A stretch of 64,000 nt of DNA from NCBI GenBank assembly GCA_009746045.1, contig RPFO01000389.1, forward strand, positions 89,501 through 153,500. Direction: 5' to 3'. This document shows, in pieces, positions 54,791 to 64,000 of the stretch. A program made the translations under genes and the position numbers. Source of the stretch: Mesostigma viride. Lineage: Eukaryota > Streptophyta > Mesostigmatophyceae > Mesostigmatales > Mesostigmataceae. Under the pieces are notes generated by a model. The model searched no databases, was not told the DNA's origin, and saw nothing but the letters and a program-made list of their open reading frames with translations. Every line of letters begins with the position of its first letter. Positions within the stretch are counted from its first letter, which is position 1.

Positions 54791-54818
54791 TTTAAATAAT
54801 TATCATAAATTATTTAAA
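54791..54818. repeat. AT-rich hairpin, 11-bp perfect arms
   Basis: TTTAAATAATT and AATTATTTAAA enclose a 6-base loop. Confidence 0.9.
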
Positions 54819-55113
54819 GCGTGGGGCAATAGGGTAGCACTGACCCTACGTACGTTCAAGTAGAGAAACACGTAACGGCACACTGCCGTCCCCAAATCCT
54901 AAACCCCAAGGAGGGTGCCCTACGCTGGGATCTGAGCACGCCAAAAACACCCGGGCTTTGCTCCCGGCCTCCTTTTCTACTTGGGTGCAACTGCACCACA
55001 TGCATCATTATTAGGCACACTGGCCGCCTGTCAGGTCTAGGGAAATGTATTCACAGATGAAAGAAGCGCCCATTCCCATGCAAAAAGACGACAGGTCACA
55101 CGGTAAAAAAAAC

Positions 55114-57884
55114 TCATGTCATCATGAGCTGCCGCAGCAGCTTGTACTGAGGCCCCGACAGCATCGCGGGCTTGGTCAAGGCATCGGCAATATTCTCGCT
55201 CTCAGGGATCCACCGCCGCTCATCCAACACCGTGGCGGACTCGGCCAACACAAGGTAATCTAGTTTGGTGGTGGAGGCGAGCGGGTTATTCAGAAACTCA
55301 ATTATTGACTTGCTATCTGTGCACAGCCGCATGCGGAGCGACAGCGCCACGCGGGCCTTATCCGCAATCCATTGCAAAAGATGCTGCACATAACACGCAT
55401 GGTCGACAGCGGAAATGAACGCGCGACACTCCGCGCGATTGCTGTCTACCACTACCCGCTGATGGATGCGGCTATACCAGTCGACAATAGTGGGCTGCCC
55501 AGTGGGGCTATCAAGAAAAAAGATGGCCGCCTCCCGCGCGCGCAGCTGCGTGATGGTACGCGACTCCAGGTTCGCGTCAGAGTAAATGGTCATTGCCACC
55601 GGGCGGGTGATATCAACCCCCCACACGCGCAGGCCCGGTGACGCCAAGACTTGCGTCCGAAGATGCTGCGCTCCCATGCCCGCAAGCACGGCGTCGGGCG
55701 CACGCGCGTAGATGGACAGGTCGGGTCGCACCGTGCCCGCGAGCCACCCCAGCTGGCCGCGCAAGTGCGGTCCCGCGGACGCATCCAGCCGCTCAGGCAG
55801 CGATTGCGCGAGCTTGTCGGCGTATTCCTGCTTGGCCGCCATGTCAATGCACCAGCCAACCGGTGTGCGGTGCAAAGTGTAGGTTAGGCCACAGAAAGGG
55901 ACGGGGGTGTCGGGGTCCAGCCACAACGTGCGGCTAGTGGGCAAAAGCTTGGCCACAGCGGTTATGAACTGCCGGACCCACGCCCGGGGTCCAATAAGCC
56001 GCCAGTCATCCCCATGCCATTGCATGAACGCGGGCTCGTGTGGGTGGGGTGTGTGGATGTGAAAGAGGTTGCTATCGATGCGGGAAAACACCGCCCCCAT
56101 GCTAGCAAAGATGCGTTCAGCCGTCTTGCGAAAGATGATGGGGCTAGACTGCAGGCCCTCCACACCAAGGAGAAGCCGCAAGTACACACACCGCAGCTCC
56201 CCCTGCCACACCAAAGGGACCTTGACCACATACACCGTGCCACGCCACACTTCCTCGGCCACTGCCGGGTCGCTATGGAGAAAGGCCCGCTGAAAATCTG
56301 AGCAGGCCATGGCATAGTCCAACCCCCGATCCAACAGCCCCAAGAACACCGATGTTAACACCCGGCTAGTGGTCTGCGACAGCCCGGGCGTAAACAATTC
56401 CTCCTCCGACAACTCAGACGAGCCCCTAAACTCCGTGACACAGGGCCGTACATGAAATGTGACAGGGTCAGTGGGGAGGACCTGCTTATACTTGAGCACA
56501 AACTTCAAGTTCAGCTTTACCGCCCCTTGCGGCACCTCCATCAACTCCCCATACACCCCATACATCGCCCACTCCAGCTGCGCGCGCAAGAAAGCCGCGC
56601 GCCACTTATGGAACTTGACAGGGTCACGGCAGTCCTCCTTAAACTGCGGATAACTAACAGGAGATTTAGTGGCGATGCTCCAGGGAAAAATGCCAAGACT
56701 GCTGGGGTGACACTTCTGCGGCTGCGTGACATCGGCTACCAGCGGCTCTGCCGTATATTCCGCCCCGCGAATGGCCCCTACTGCAGTGGCATAATCCTCA
56801 GGGTGATTAATAGCCTCGGGGGGACCCCGGCCCGTGAGGGCTGCAAGCGCTACGTGATATTGGTACAAGCCTATGCTCCCCACCCCCTCGAGGGTCACCA
56901 AGCCGGCTGACACAGAAAACCCGGGGAGGGAAACAAAAGGGTTACCTATGAGGGTGATCCCCTTGTAACCCTCTAGCACTTGCACAGGGACATCTACCCC
57001 TAGGATGGGCATGAGCACCTGCCCAGCCACCTTATAGGCCCGCTGCCCGTCAAACCCCGCAACTTCCTTCCAACTACTGGGCAGCAAAGGGTAATAGGCC
57101 TCGGCCGCCGCCGGGCTCGTGATAGACACGCCTGCCATGGTATCTATGGCCGCAATATGCCTAGAGGGAACATCATGAGCTTCAGTCACAACGGTGGGGC
57201 ACTTATCTGGCATGACGCGGCTGACTTGTGCCGCACCCCCCGCTGCCGCCGCCTTGAGCTTGTCCGCCTTGAGCAGCTGTCGGAGGACGTGGGCCAGCTG
57301 GGAGCCCACGCCCGCGCCTGACGATGTGTCCGGCGCCGCCACGGTGGGCGCTGCTGGGGTCGCGGGGAGGGGCTGAGGTAGCGCCCCCGCGTCGACCCCG
57401 GGGACTTGCTCCGGCGCGGCGCCTGCAGGGGGGTGGGCAACAAGCGCATCATGCACAGCCACCCCAAGTGGGGTGGGTAGGACAGGTTCCAGCCGGGCCC
57501 GCTTGGCCGGCCGGCTATCCACATCCCAACCGAGCTGGCGGCTGTGCTCCTTGGCCGCCTGGACCTGGGCATCGGACGCCTTGTACCGATACACCTTATC
57601 CCACGGGATGAGATAGTCCCTATGCTCCCAGTGCACCTTCACCCGCCTATGCACCCAGTCCAAATCCACCACCATGCCTGGCCCTTGCATCTGCCCCCGC
57701 TTGCCAAAGGAATTCTCCTTGTGAAACAAGACCAACTCCCCCAGCTCCCACTCCTGCGACAAGTCAGGCTGGGTGCGGTCTAACTGCCGCCTAACCTCAG
57801 CGGTGGTAGCGAGGTGGGCCTCCCAATGGTCTGCCACGTCCGGAGGGTAAATGCCCGACTGCAGCCCCCGCGCGGTAATAAGAC
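55114..57884 (-). CDS. Copia C pol: integrase tail, retropepsin-like, RT, RNase H
   Basis: A long open frame. It holds the integrase tail (GKRGQMQGPGMVVDLDWVHR), the retropepsin-like segment (AAIDTMAGVSIT ... VLEGYKG ... LIGNPF) and RT (HVRPCVTEFRGSS, CSDFQRAFLHSD, VEGLQSSPIIFRK, MQWHGDDWRLIG). RNase H follows (TIYSDANLESRTITQLRARE, SNRAECRAFISAVDHACYV), ending in ENIADALTKP. The catalytic pair sits in HGDD, as in element A. It is the best-preserved member of this lineage in the window. Confidence 0.88.
56925..57160 (-). CDS. Retropepsin-like segment of Copia C
   Basis: AAIDTMAGVSITS, then VLMPILGVDVPVQVLEGYKG, then LIGNPFVSLPG. It lies between integrase and RT as in A and B. All three share PxLG followed by a GYKG turn and a closing (I/L)(L/I)G. 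Confidence 0.55.
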
Positions 57885-57888
57885 CTAG

Positions 57889-59662
57889 TGTCCATCTTCC
57901 CAGTAAAAGTCCTAAATTTAGGACCAAGTGGAATTAAAAAATATATATGCAAACATTAAAATTTGACCCTGGCATTCGTGCCCATGACAGATAACACACT
58001 TTTTTAGTTTCTATCAAAAACCTGGGGTCAAATAATTACATTTAGTGCATGAATGGGCCCTGCCACCTGCCAGACCTCAAAGCGCGAATTTGGCCAAAAT
58101 GTGGGTTTTAGGACCATTAGGACCAATTATTGTCAACGCATGACCATGCTATCCACACGGTCCCTTGAGCATCTTACAAGCGCTAGGGGACCCTACGAGG
58201 CCTTGGGATGGCGGGGCAGCGTATAACAAGGCCATACCCTGCTGTGGCTGCCTCTATATATACGCGTGATTAACGGTGTCACAGATGGTGCAGGTAATGC
58301 AATATAGGGTTGCATGGTTGCTGAGGTTGCCCGGCTTGAACATGGCCCACCCCTTGCGGTAAACTTTCTCTAAGCATATGCCAAACCTTCTTTGACATCA
58401 CGGACATGCTGGCCACCACCCAGCGATGAAAAAACATTGCATTTGCATTGCAACTAACACATGAATGCAGCCAAATCAAGTTACAAAACAACGTTGTGCT
58501 AACATGCAACGCTTTGTGAGCGAATTCAGGGTGCATGTAACACGTAAACCATACTGTATATACTGTCTGAGAACACCCTGAACGACTGCAGGCCATAGGA
58601 CCATGGTTTATAACTAACACATGAGTAAAACTGCTCTTACGCATGTGTGTTTTAGCTGCAGCGGACGACGAAGATAGAGACGTAAAAAATTGTATGACGT
58701 AAACCAACTATGTGTGACAGTTATGTGCACAGAGAGCGTCCCCTCTTTTTAGGCATAGCTGGCTGACTCAAAACACCACGACAGCGTTGCCAGTTACACT
58801 CATGATCTAGGACAACCCGGCACTTACCTGCTACTTACGTCGCCTCATTCCAGATGGTTGCAAAAAAGTCGCTGAAATCCGCAGCGAGGTCAGCTTTCCG
58901 AGAGCTGAGCGCACCAAAGCTGGCCAACCGGTTCGACAATGATATAAACCACGCTTGTGCTGCGTTCTAGGTCCAAGAAATACCGAAAGTGAAGACCTAT
59001 AAGGTGCGCTCGCTGCCCAGCCTGAACGTCCCTAAAACATGGTCGACAATGGAAATCGAGCAAGAATATCACGGCCCAGGCGCTCCCATGTCAAATACTC
59101 CGTTTCTAAACTCCAGACTATAATAAAAATCGTCCACAAAAATTTCCTGGCTTGATTCGCACCACCATTGCTAATACACTAACATGTTTGTGCCAAAATC
59201 GACCCTCCGCGAGCAGGCGATCTGCGACCCATTTGTGTTGTGCCGCTGTGATACAGCGCTACACATAAAAACTTGCGCAGAAAATATTCACAGCCTTTAA
59301 GCATAACTAACAACCTTTCGTTTTTGCTACTGGGCGCCCGAAATGATAAACGCACGTGAAAACGCCGGCCACCATTGTCAGGTCGCCATATCCACCTCAC
59401 TTCATTCCCGCACCCACTTTTTCGCTCCAAAATCGGTTATATTTTTGGTCGAGGTACCTACTTTCCCGCCATTATACCCGGTACCCGGGTACGGAATCCG
59501 GGTACCATGTGCCGGTACCACGGGTCGGGTACATCATGCCGGGTACGGTCCACATGGGGTACGGTCCATATAGTGACCCCCCCCCCCCGGTACCTCGGTT
59601 ATAGTGACCACTAGGACGATTTAGGACAAAGTCCTAAATTTAGGACCGTGGGATGATTAACA
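57889..59662. mobile_element. 1.77-kb inverted-repeat element in Copia C, CTAG target
   Basis: Flanked by CTAG (57885-57888 and 59663-59666). Ends TGTCCATCTTCCCA and, inverted, TGTTAATCATCCCA. Near each end is the perfect palindrome GTCCTAAATTTAGGAC (57909-57924 and 59631-59646). No transposase seen; the longest frame (58279-58707, minus) resembles nothing I know. About 59470-59590 is rich in GGTAC phrases. The superfamily is uncertain. Confidence 0.8.
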
Positions 59663-60545
59663 CTAGTCCCTGGGGCAGCTTGAAAAGCACCTGGCTGTTG
59701 TACTTGTCCATGAGCAAGCGGCACCACAGCGCGCGTTGTGCATAAGGCTGCCCCGCGGGCTTGAATCCTAACCCGCTGGCCTGCTGCTTGGCTGCCATGC
59801 CCTTTACGCTGCTGATGTGCCTATCAATCAGCCCCAAGTTGCCATGGTCCTGCCGCCCAGCAATAACCACCATCTCACAGCCCTCCCGCCCCACAATGCA
59901 ATCAAATTGTTGGTCCAACATGACCTCAGAAATGGGAAAGAAGTGAGACATGGCAATGGGCAGCCCCCGCCACAAGGACTCCTCTACCATGCTTGGCAGG
60001 GGCTCGATGGCTAGGAACTGACTTGGTATAGCGATCCATCAAGACCAAATAATAGTCCCCCTCCTCCAAATGCATGACATCCCCCACTAACCTCCCCCGG
60101 TACGGGGAAGGAGTCTTAGCATGCCAGCGCCTACGCTTCTTCCTGACACTTGCGCATGCGTGGCACTCCTCTAACTCCGCCTGAGCGACCTTCAACCCCG
60201 GCGCCCCCATAAGCCTAGTCGCCCAGTCTAGCGTTTGCCCCGCCACATGACCCACCGCAAGGTGAATCTGGTGAGCAAGCATCCGCAATCCTATGGCCGT
60301 GGGGGTGGTGCCATCCCCTTCTATGCTAGGCACCTGCCCCGCCAAGCTCTCTGCATGTGCATTCCTGTCGGCAATGTGCTCTAGTGAGGCCTTACTGAGG
60401 CGGCGACCCAACTCCACGTCTACGTGAGGGGCTACCTCGGCATCTGCCGGCACTATCTCACCTGAAGGGGTGAGCTCCGGAAGGGCGTGTTCAGGCTCTA
60501 TTGCGACCACGCTGGGCACGCACTCCTGATCAGCTGCAGCACTTG
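59663..60545 (-). CDS. Integrase N-terminal zinc motif and core of Copia C (fossil)
   Basis: HQIHLAVGHVAGQTLDWATR and ECHACASVRKKRRRW form an HHCC zinc motif. This is followed by GDVMHLEEGDYYLVLMDRYT (first aspartate region) and MLDQQFDCIVGREG and GNLGLIDRHISSVKG (later core). Confidence 0.75.
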
Positions 60546-61060
60546 CACTTCCACACTATACTTTTCGTCCGAGGGTAGTAAAAATGATCCGAGGCGTAAA
60601 TTACGAGGTCTTATCTTACTACCTAGATACGAGGCGTGAGATCCAACGCCGTAATCATTACTACCTATCATCCTACGTAGTAATTTTACTAGCCGTAAGT
60701 AAGAGTAACGTTACGACTGCACATCTTTGGTAGTACATTACCGACAGAGTAAATTACCGCGACGGGTCTTGGTTGGTAATCTACCACCTGTAGATTAGGT
60801 GCCAGTGATCCGATGCTGTAAGATACGTTTCAGTAAGTTACTTCGGGGATCTTTGCCTGTACACGGCCAGATGGATAATTATATTGTAATGGAGAAGTGG
60901 GAGAACGTGCGTGTCTATTAGCAAATGCAGCGAAATATAAAAATGTAGTTATCAGCCTTTTTCGCCAATTCAGCAGTTGTCGTTGTCGGCCGTTGTCAGT
61001 AAGCGGCTATAGATTATGTGTGCTGGGGCCGGTGAAAAGACGCTAGCAAAGTTCGTCTGA
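60546..61060. other. Intergenic with degenerate TTAC/GTAA palindromes
   Basis: From about 60575 to 60850 the phrases GTAGTAA, TTACTAC, GTAATTT and CGTAA recur in both orientations, allowing several imperfect hairpins (for example 60579-60592 with 60651-60664). It may be an old transposon end. No gene. Confidence 0.4.
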
Positions 61061-61868
61061 ATGGCGTCCAATAGAGGGGATTTTATTCTTAGTGGATTGT
61101 TGGACGAGGAGAAGGCGAGGTTGCTGGCGGAGAATGCGAAAGAGCAGAGGGAAGCAGCGGAAGCCGTGCGTGGAAGATGAGGTAACGGGATGGAGTGTGG
61201 GCCCTGGCTTCTGGTTATGAAATGATGGCGGTTGCAGGCCAGCCGTGCTCGCTGGTAATGGGTGCGTGGTGTTGAAATCCAAGTTCTGCGCGTATTCTGT
61301 TTTTTGGTCAATGATTGAAGGGATGTCGCCTTGTTTTATTTTTGTGCATCTGCGTCCCGTCGTGACTGCCTCGTCATGGACGCCCAGGGGTAGAAGTTCG
61401 AACGAGGGAATGATTTTTCAAACGCCTGGATATGTTATGATAGTACGAATAAATGGTAATGGGTAGAGGCGGCCAAAATTTTGTTGGAAGTGTGCCAACG
61501 CCGCACATACGACTTGAACAACCCTAGGTATCTTAGGAAAAGGAAACACGGATACGTCGGAGTGGAGGAAGAGGAAGACGATGACGATGGTGAAGACGGA
61601 GAGGTTTACAATGGAGGCCTTGAGAATGGGGAGACATTGAATCAGGAGAGCAGGGTAGCGGTGAGTGGCCCGTCATGAATTACATTGTGGTTGCAGTTGT
61701 TAGCGAGGCGTGTTGATTGCTTCTTGCCGCGGGTAATCGCTAGCGCGCATAACCTTCTTTTTTCAACAGGTGTTCTGGTGCATTGACTGCCGCAAAGCAA
61801 TTAATGGGACTGATTATGTGCCTATCATGCCGTTTGGGAATCATACATTGCCAACATTTCGTGTTTAG
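61061..61868 (+). CDS. Small three-exon gene, lysine-rich and acidic product, unknown function
   Basis: Exons 61061-61165, 61469-61660 and 61770-61868 join in phase 0 with GT...AG introns (donors GTGCGT and GTGAGT; the last acceptor has a pyrimidine tract, TTCTTTTTTCAACAG). The 131-residue product starts MASNRGDFILSGLLDEEKAR and has a helix-like charged segment and RTYDLNNPRYLRKRKH. An acidic run (EEEEDDDDGEDGE) follows, then WCIDCRK, a lone CxxC. It may be nuclear (basic cluster beside an acidic tract). The frame stays open for 100 further codons after the TAG (to 62171: KARLQKHIQHRTSQ, KKKKQQESGK). The stop may therefore be recent, or a later exon may be missed. No family recognised. Confidence 0.5.
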
Positions 61869-62171
61869 AAGGCGCGCCTTCAGAAGCATATTCAGCACCG
61901 CACGAGCCAGGTGCTGAAGGCGTGCTTGGAGAGGAAGGGGTATAAAGTGCGCATGACCGCATCGAAGAAGAAGAAGCAGCAGGAATCGGGCAAGACCATG
62001 ATAACCGAGCCAGGATTGGCTTTCGTGCATGCAGTACATGGTGCGGCGCAGGCAGTGAATGCTGCATCGATTGCAGCGGTGCAGCCTGTGGCCATGGCGG
62101 TGCAGGGCGCGGGTCCTGAAGTGTGGGCGTTGGCGAAGCAGATTCACGATGCTGTCATGGCCACGTTGTGA
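61869..62171 (+). other. Same-frame continuation past the stop of the small gene
   Basis: 100 codons open in the frame of the third exon, lysine-rich then alanine/valine-rich (HAVHGAAQAVNAASIAAVQP), ending in TGA. The composition looks coding. It is either a former C-terminus cut off by the TAG or an exon reached by splicing that I cannot see. Confidence 0.4.
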
Positions 62172-62250
62172 AGCCAAGGAATGGGTGTTGGTTCCAGTCA
62201 GGTGCCTCGCCCGGAGGAAGCTTTTCTGCTGTAAGCAGAGGTGCGGCATC

Positions 62251-62342
62251 AAGCATTTGCAATCGCCATGAGAGCAGTGGAGATGTCAGCGGCATGAAGC
62301 ATTTGCAATCGCCATGAGAGCAGTGGAGATGTCTGCGGCATT
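62251..62342 (+). repeat. 46-bp tandem duplication
   Basis: AAGCATTTGCAATCGCCATG and the following bases occur at 62251 and 62297, nearly identical. Confidence 0.92.
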
Positions 62343-62947
62343 GGGAGATCTGCAGACAATTGCAGGAGGACATTGTGCGGTACGCTTGTAGGGTGTATGC
62401 TGTGTTGTTCCGCTCGCTAATGGACATGTGCCCCTGTAACCTCTTCCAGGCTAGTATCTGCTATCCACCTCTTCAGGCTTGAAAAGTAAATTGCTGTACG
62501 GTTCACAATTGGCATGGCTTGACATGCACGCGTCCTTGACTGTGGTCTGCATGGGTTTGGGGTTTAGCGGTTTACATCAGACTCTGCTGTGTGTCTGCTT
62601 AATCAGCCGACGTGTCACATGGGGACAGCAACGGCGCTGGGATGCAGCCCGGTGTGAATGCGAGTAAGGTACGCGCTGTCATGCATGGCGGATGGGGCGT
62701 GGAAGCCACGACCCACGTTTTTGTGTGTGCACGGGGGGCTAGGGGGCAAGTCGTTGTGTTGCTGCCATCCATATGGCCATGGATATGCGGGAAGCTTTCC
62801 CTGTACCCATACTTAATGATGCATGGACTGGTTGTGACAGCCAAGGGTTTAGCTGTCGTGGGTTTGCTGAGTGATCATGGCAGTCTGCTAGGCTGGTGCT
62901 AGAACAGCAATAGCGCGGTTACTGCTATGTCTTGCCCGTGCTAACTG

Positions 62948-63085
62948 ATGCTGCAGCCATGCGTGGAGCGCGAATCGTCCCGAGAGGAGAAGGAGGAGGC
63001 GGGGCCGGTGCACCCATGGGCAGGGCCGGAGAAGAAGGACGCGGAGCACCCAGTGTGGGAGAAGGAGAAGGCGGGGAAGCACTGA
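62948..63085 (+). CDS. Possible short exon, charged
   Basis: 45 codons: MLQPCVERESSREEKEEAGP, then EKKDAEHPVWEKEKAGKH. A CTAAC sequence and CAG lie just upstream (to 62956), so it may begin as an exon at 62957. Glu/Lys-rich, no domain. Weak support, from composition only. Confidence 0.25.
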   Translation: MLQPCVERESSREEKEEAGPVHPWAGPEKKDAEHPVWEKEKAGKH

Positions 63086-63274
63086 AGCTCCACCCCATGT
63101 CAGGCCTCTAGTATAGGTGCCAGTTAACTAAACCCATGCACGTGCAGGTTGTAGCTCAGAATGTATTTAAAATCATATGCCCCTTTTCAGGTATATGTGT
63201 AACAGTGACTCCCAACGGATATATGTTCCTAATTTATTAAATTCTTACTGAATAATTGTTGTCTTTATGAACCC

Positions 63275-63487
63275 ATGAAGAGCAAAGCCCGGTGGGGAGT
63301 ACATGTAACGCATTACCACGAGAAGGGGTCCCCACACCGCATTTCTTCGCTCTCTGTTCCTATGCAGAACAAGAAGAGGTGGAAGACCAATGTCCCGGCT
63401 CACACGCCAGCCCATGTGGGTAAGCCCCCTCCCCCAAAGCGGAAGGGGCGCTTTGGGGAGAAGTGTAGTGAGGATTTTGTAGACTAG
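63275..63487 (+). CDS. Possible small gene or last exon, basic product
   Basis: A 70-codon frame, MKSKARWGVHVTHYHEKG, ending KPPPPKRKGRFGEKCSEDFV. Alternatively only 63366-63487 is coding, as a last exon behind a strong pyrimidine-rich acceptor (CTCTCTGTTCCTATGCAG). CAATAAAC, a possible poly(A) signal, follows at about 63521. The product is basic with a proline turn. No family recognised. Confidence 0.35.
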   Translation: MKSKARWGVHVTHYHEKGSPHRISSLSVPMQNKKRWKTNVPAHTPAHVGKPPPPKRKGRFGEKCSEDFVD

Positions 63488-63722
63488 ATAGCACTAACTT
63501 ACTTACACCAGACCTGGCAATAAACAAGCATTGATGGGATGGACCCAGCGATACATAATGGGCGTGCATGCGTAAAAAATATACACTATGCATGGCCCAA
63601 TGGGCATGCATTCAAATAATTACAAATGAAGGCCGCCATGAGAGCACTGAAGCTAAACCAGACCGGGCCACAATTAACCCTCCAGCACCAAAGTTCCACT
63701 GCATCATGTAAGACAAGCCTGA

Positions 63723-64000
63723 CATCCATCCATCCATCCATCCATCCATCCATCCATCCATCCATCCATCCATCCATCCATCCATCCATCCATCCATCCA
63801 TCCATCCATCCATCCATCCATCCATCCATCCATCCATCCATCCATCCATCCATCCATCCATCCATCCATCCATCCATCCATCCATCCATCCATCCATCCA
63901 TCCATCCATCCATCCATCCATCCATCCATCCATCCATCCATCCATCCATCCATCCATCCATCCATCCATCCATCCATCCATCCATCCATCCATCCATCCA
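63723..64000 (+). repeat. (CATC)n microsatellite, about 69 units, running off the window
   Basis: Pure CATC to the last base. It opens minus-strand frames of DGWM repeats, which are not genes. Confidence 0.99.

Larger units (their letters stand above)
53253..55113. other. Intergenic; may include the 3' LTR of Copia C
   Basis: No gene recognised. It contains a two-copy repeat (54518-54597) and an AT-rich hairpin (54791-54818). On the minus strand, AAAAAGAAAGTATGGGAG at 54774-54791 could be the polypurine tract of Copia C. The LTR would then lie below it, but I cannot define its ends. Confidence 0.4.
55114..60545 (-). mobile_element. Copia-superfamily element C, interrupted by an inverted-repeat element
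   Basis: On the minus strand from about 60545: integrase N-terminal zinc motif and core (to 59663), a 1.77-kb insertion, integrase C-terminus, retropepsin-like segment, RT and RNase H (57884-55114). Downstream of the insertion the frame is open for about 920 codons, so this part looks whole. Gag and both LTRs are not identified. The order of domains and the motifs match elements A and B. Apart from the large insertion, roughly one to three breaks. Confidence 0.88.

Noticed and set aside
57889-59662. CACTA-type transposon (CACTAG seen at the right edge)
   Set aside because: CTAG is the flanking target repeat, and the true ends read TGT...ACA.
61866-61868. Stop codon reassigned to glutamine, as in some green algae
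   Set aside because: A frame of more than 900 codons on the minus strand contains no internal stops and normal genes here end in TAG, so the standard code fits better.
63586-63997. Minus-strand frames of about 100 DGWM-type repeats
   Set aside because: Translation of the CATC microsatellite.

Overview
This is nuclear DNA of a eukaryote, most likely a flagellated green alga or a similar protist. The lineage is inferred from two things: a spliced gene for an axonemal LRRC46-like protein, and a mix of transposon types common in algae. There are no operons. Host coding content is small. The clear gene is the two-exon LRRC46-like gene (45167 to 43901, minus strand). A probable small three-exon gene lies at 61061-61868, and a doubtful small reading frame at 63275-63487. 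A decayed stretch of mitochondrial small-subunit rRNA (about 42195-43098) is a nuclear copy of organelle DNA.

Layout. 0-7.3 kb: non-coding DNA, G-rich minisatellite, a 66-bp tandem repeat and a 1.34-kb piggyBac-like non-autonomous element (5292-6634). 7.4-25.7 kb: nested fossils. A Ty3/Gypsy chromovirus fragment is cut by Copia element B. B holds a younger Copia element A (9686-18129, nearly identical LTRs, target repeat ACCTG), a second piggyBac-like element (21160-22506) and a 111-bp retroposon tail. 25.7-33.5 kb: a separate LTR, a 2.6-kb element with split direct repeats (A1-M-B1-A2-B2), a retroposon with a TTAA-type tail, and a Gypsy protease fragment. 33.5-42 kb: two inverted LINE fragments, a hexanucleotide array, and an LTR abutting a Copia scrap. 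42-53.3 kb: the mitochondrial rRNA copy, the LRRC46-like gene, three related TA-flanked DNA transposon relics with hairpin ends, two short LINE 3' ends with exact target duplications, and a Mutator-like MITE. 54-60.5 kb: Copia element C on the minus strand, split by a 1.77-kb inverted-repeat element. 61-64 kb: small gene(s) and a long CATC microsatellite running off the window.

The most unusual signals are these. (1) In all three Copia elements a retropepsin-like segment sits between integrase and reverse transcriptase, with none seen in its usual place before integrase. (2) The two piggyBac-like copies each carry a perfect 26-bp palindrome at the same subterminal place, but with different sequences, as if pairing rather than sequence were kept. 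(3) The 28.1-30.7 kb element has a split-direct-repeat layout. (4) A LINE family ends in a stem-loop plus a (TTAA)n tail. (5) Three tiny retroposon tails share one end and vary at the other.

The insertion order can be read from nesting: chromovirus, then Copia B, then (in unknown order) Copia A, the piggyBac-like element and the retroposon tail.
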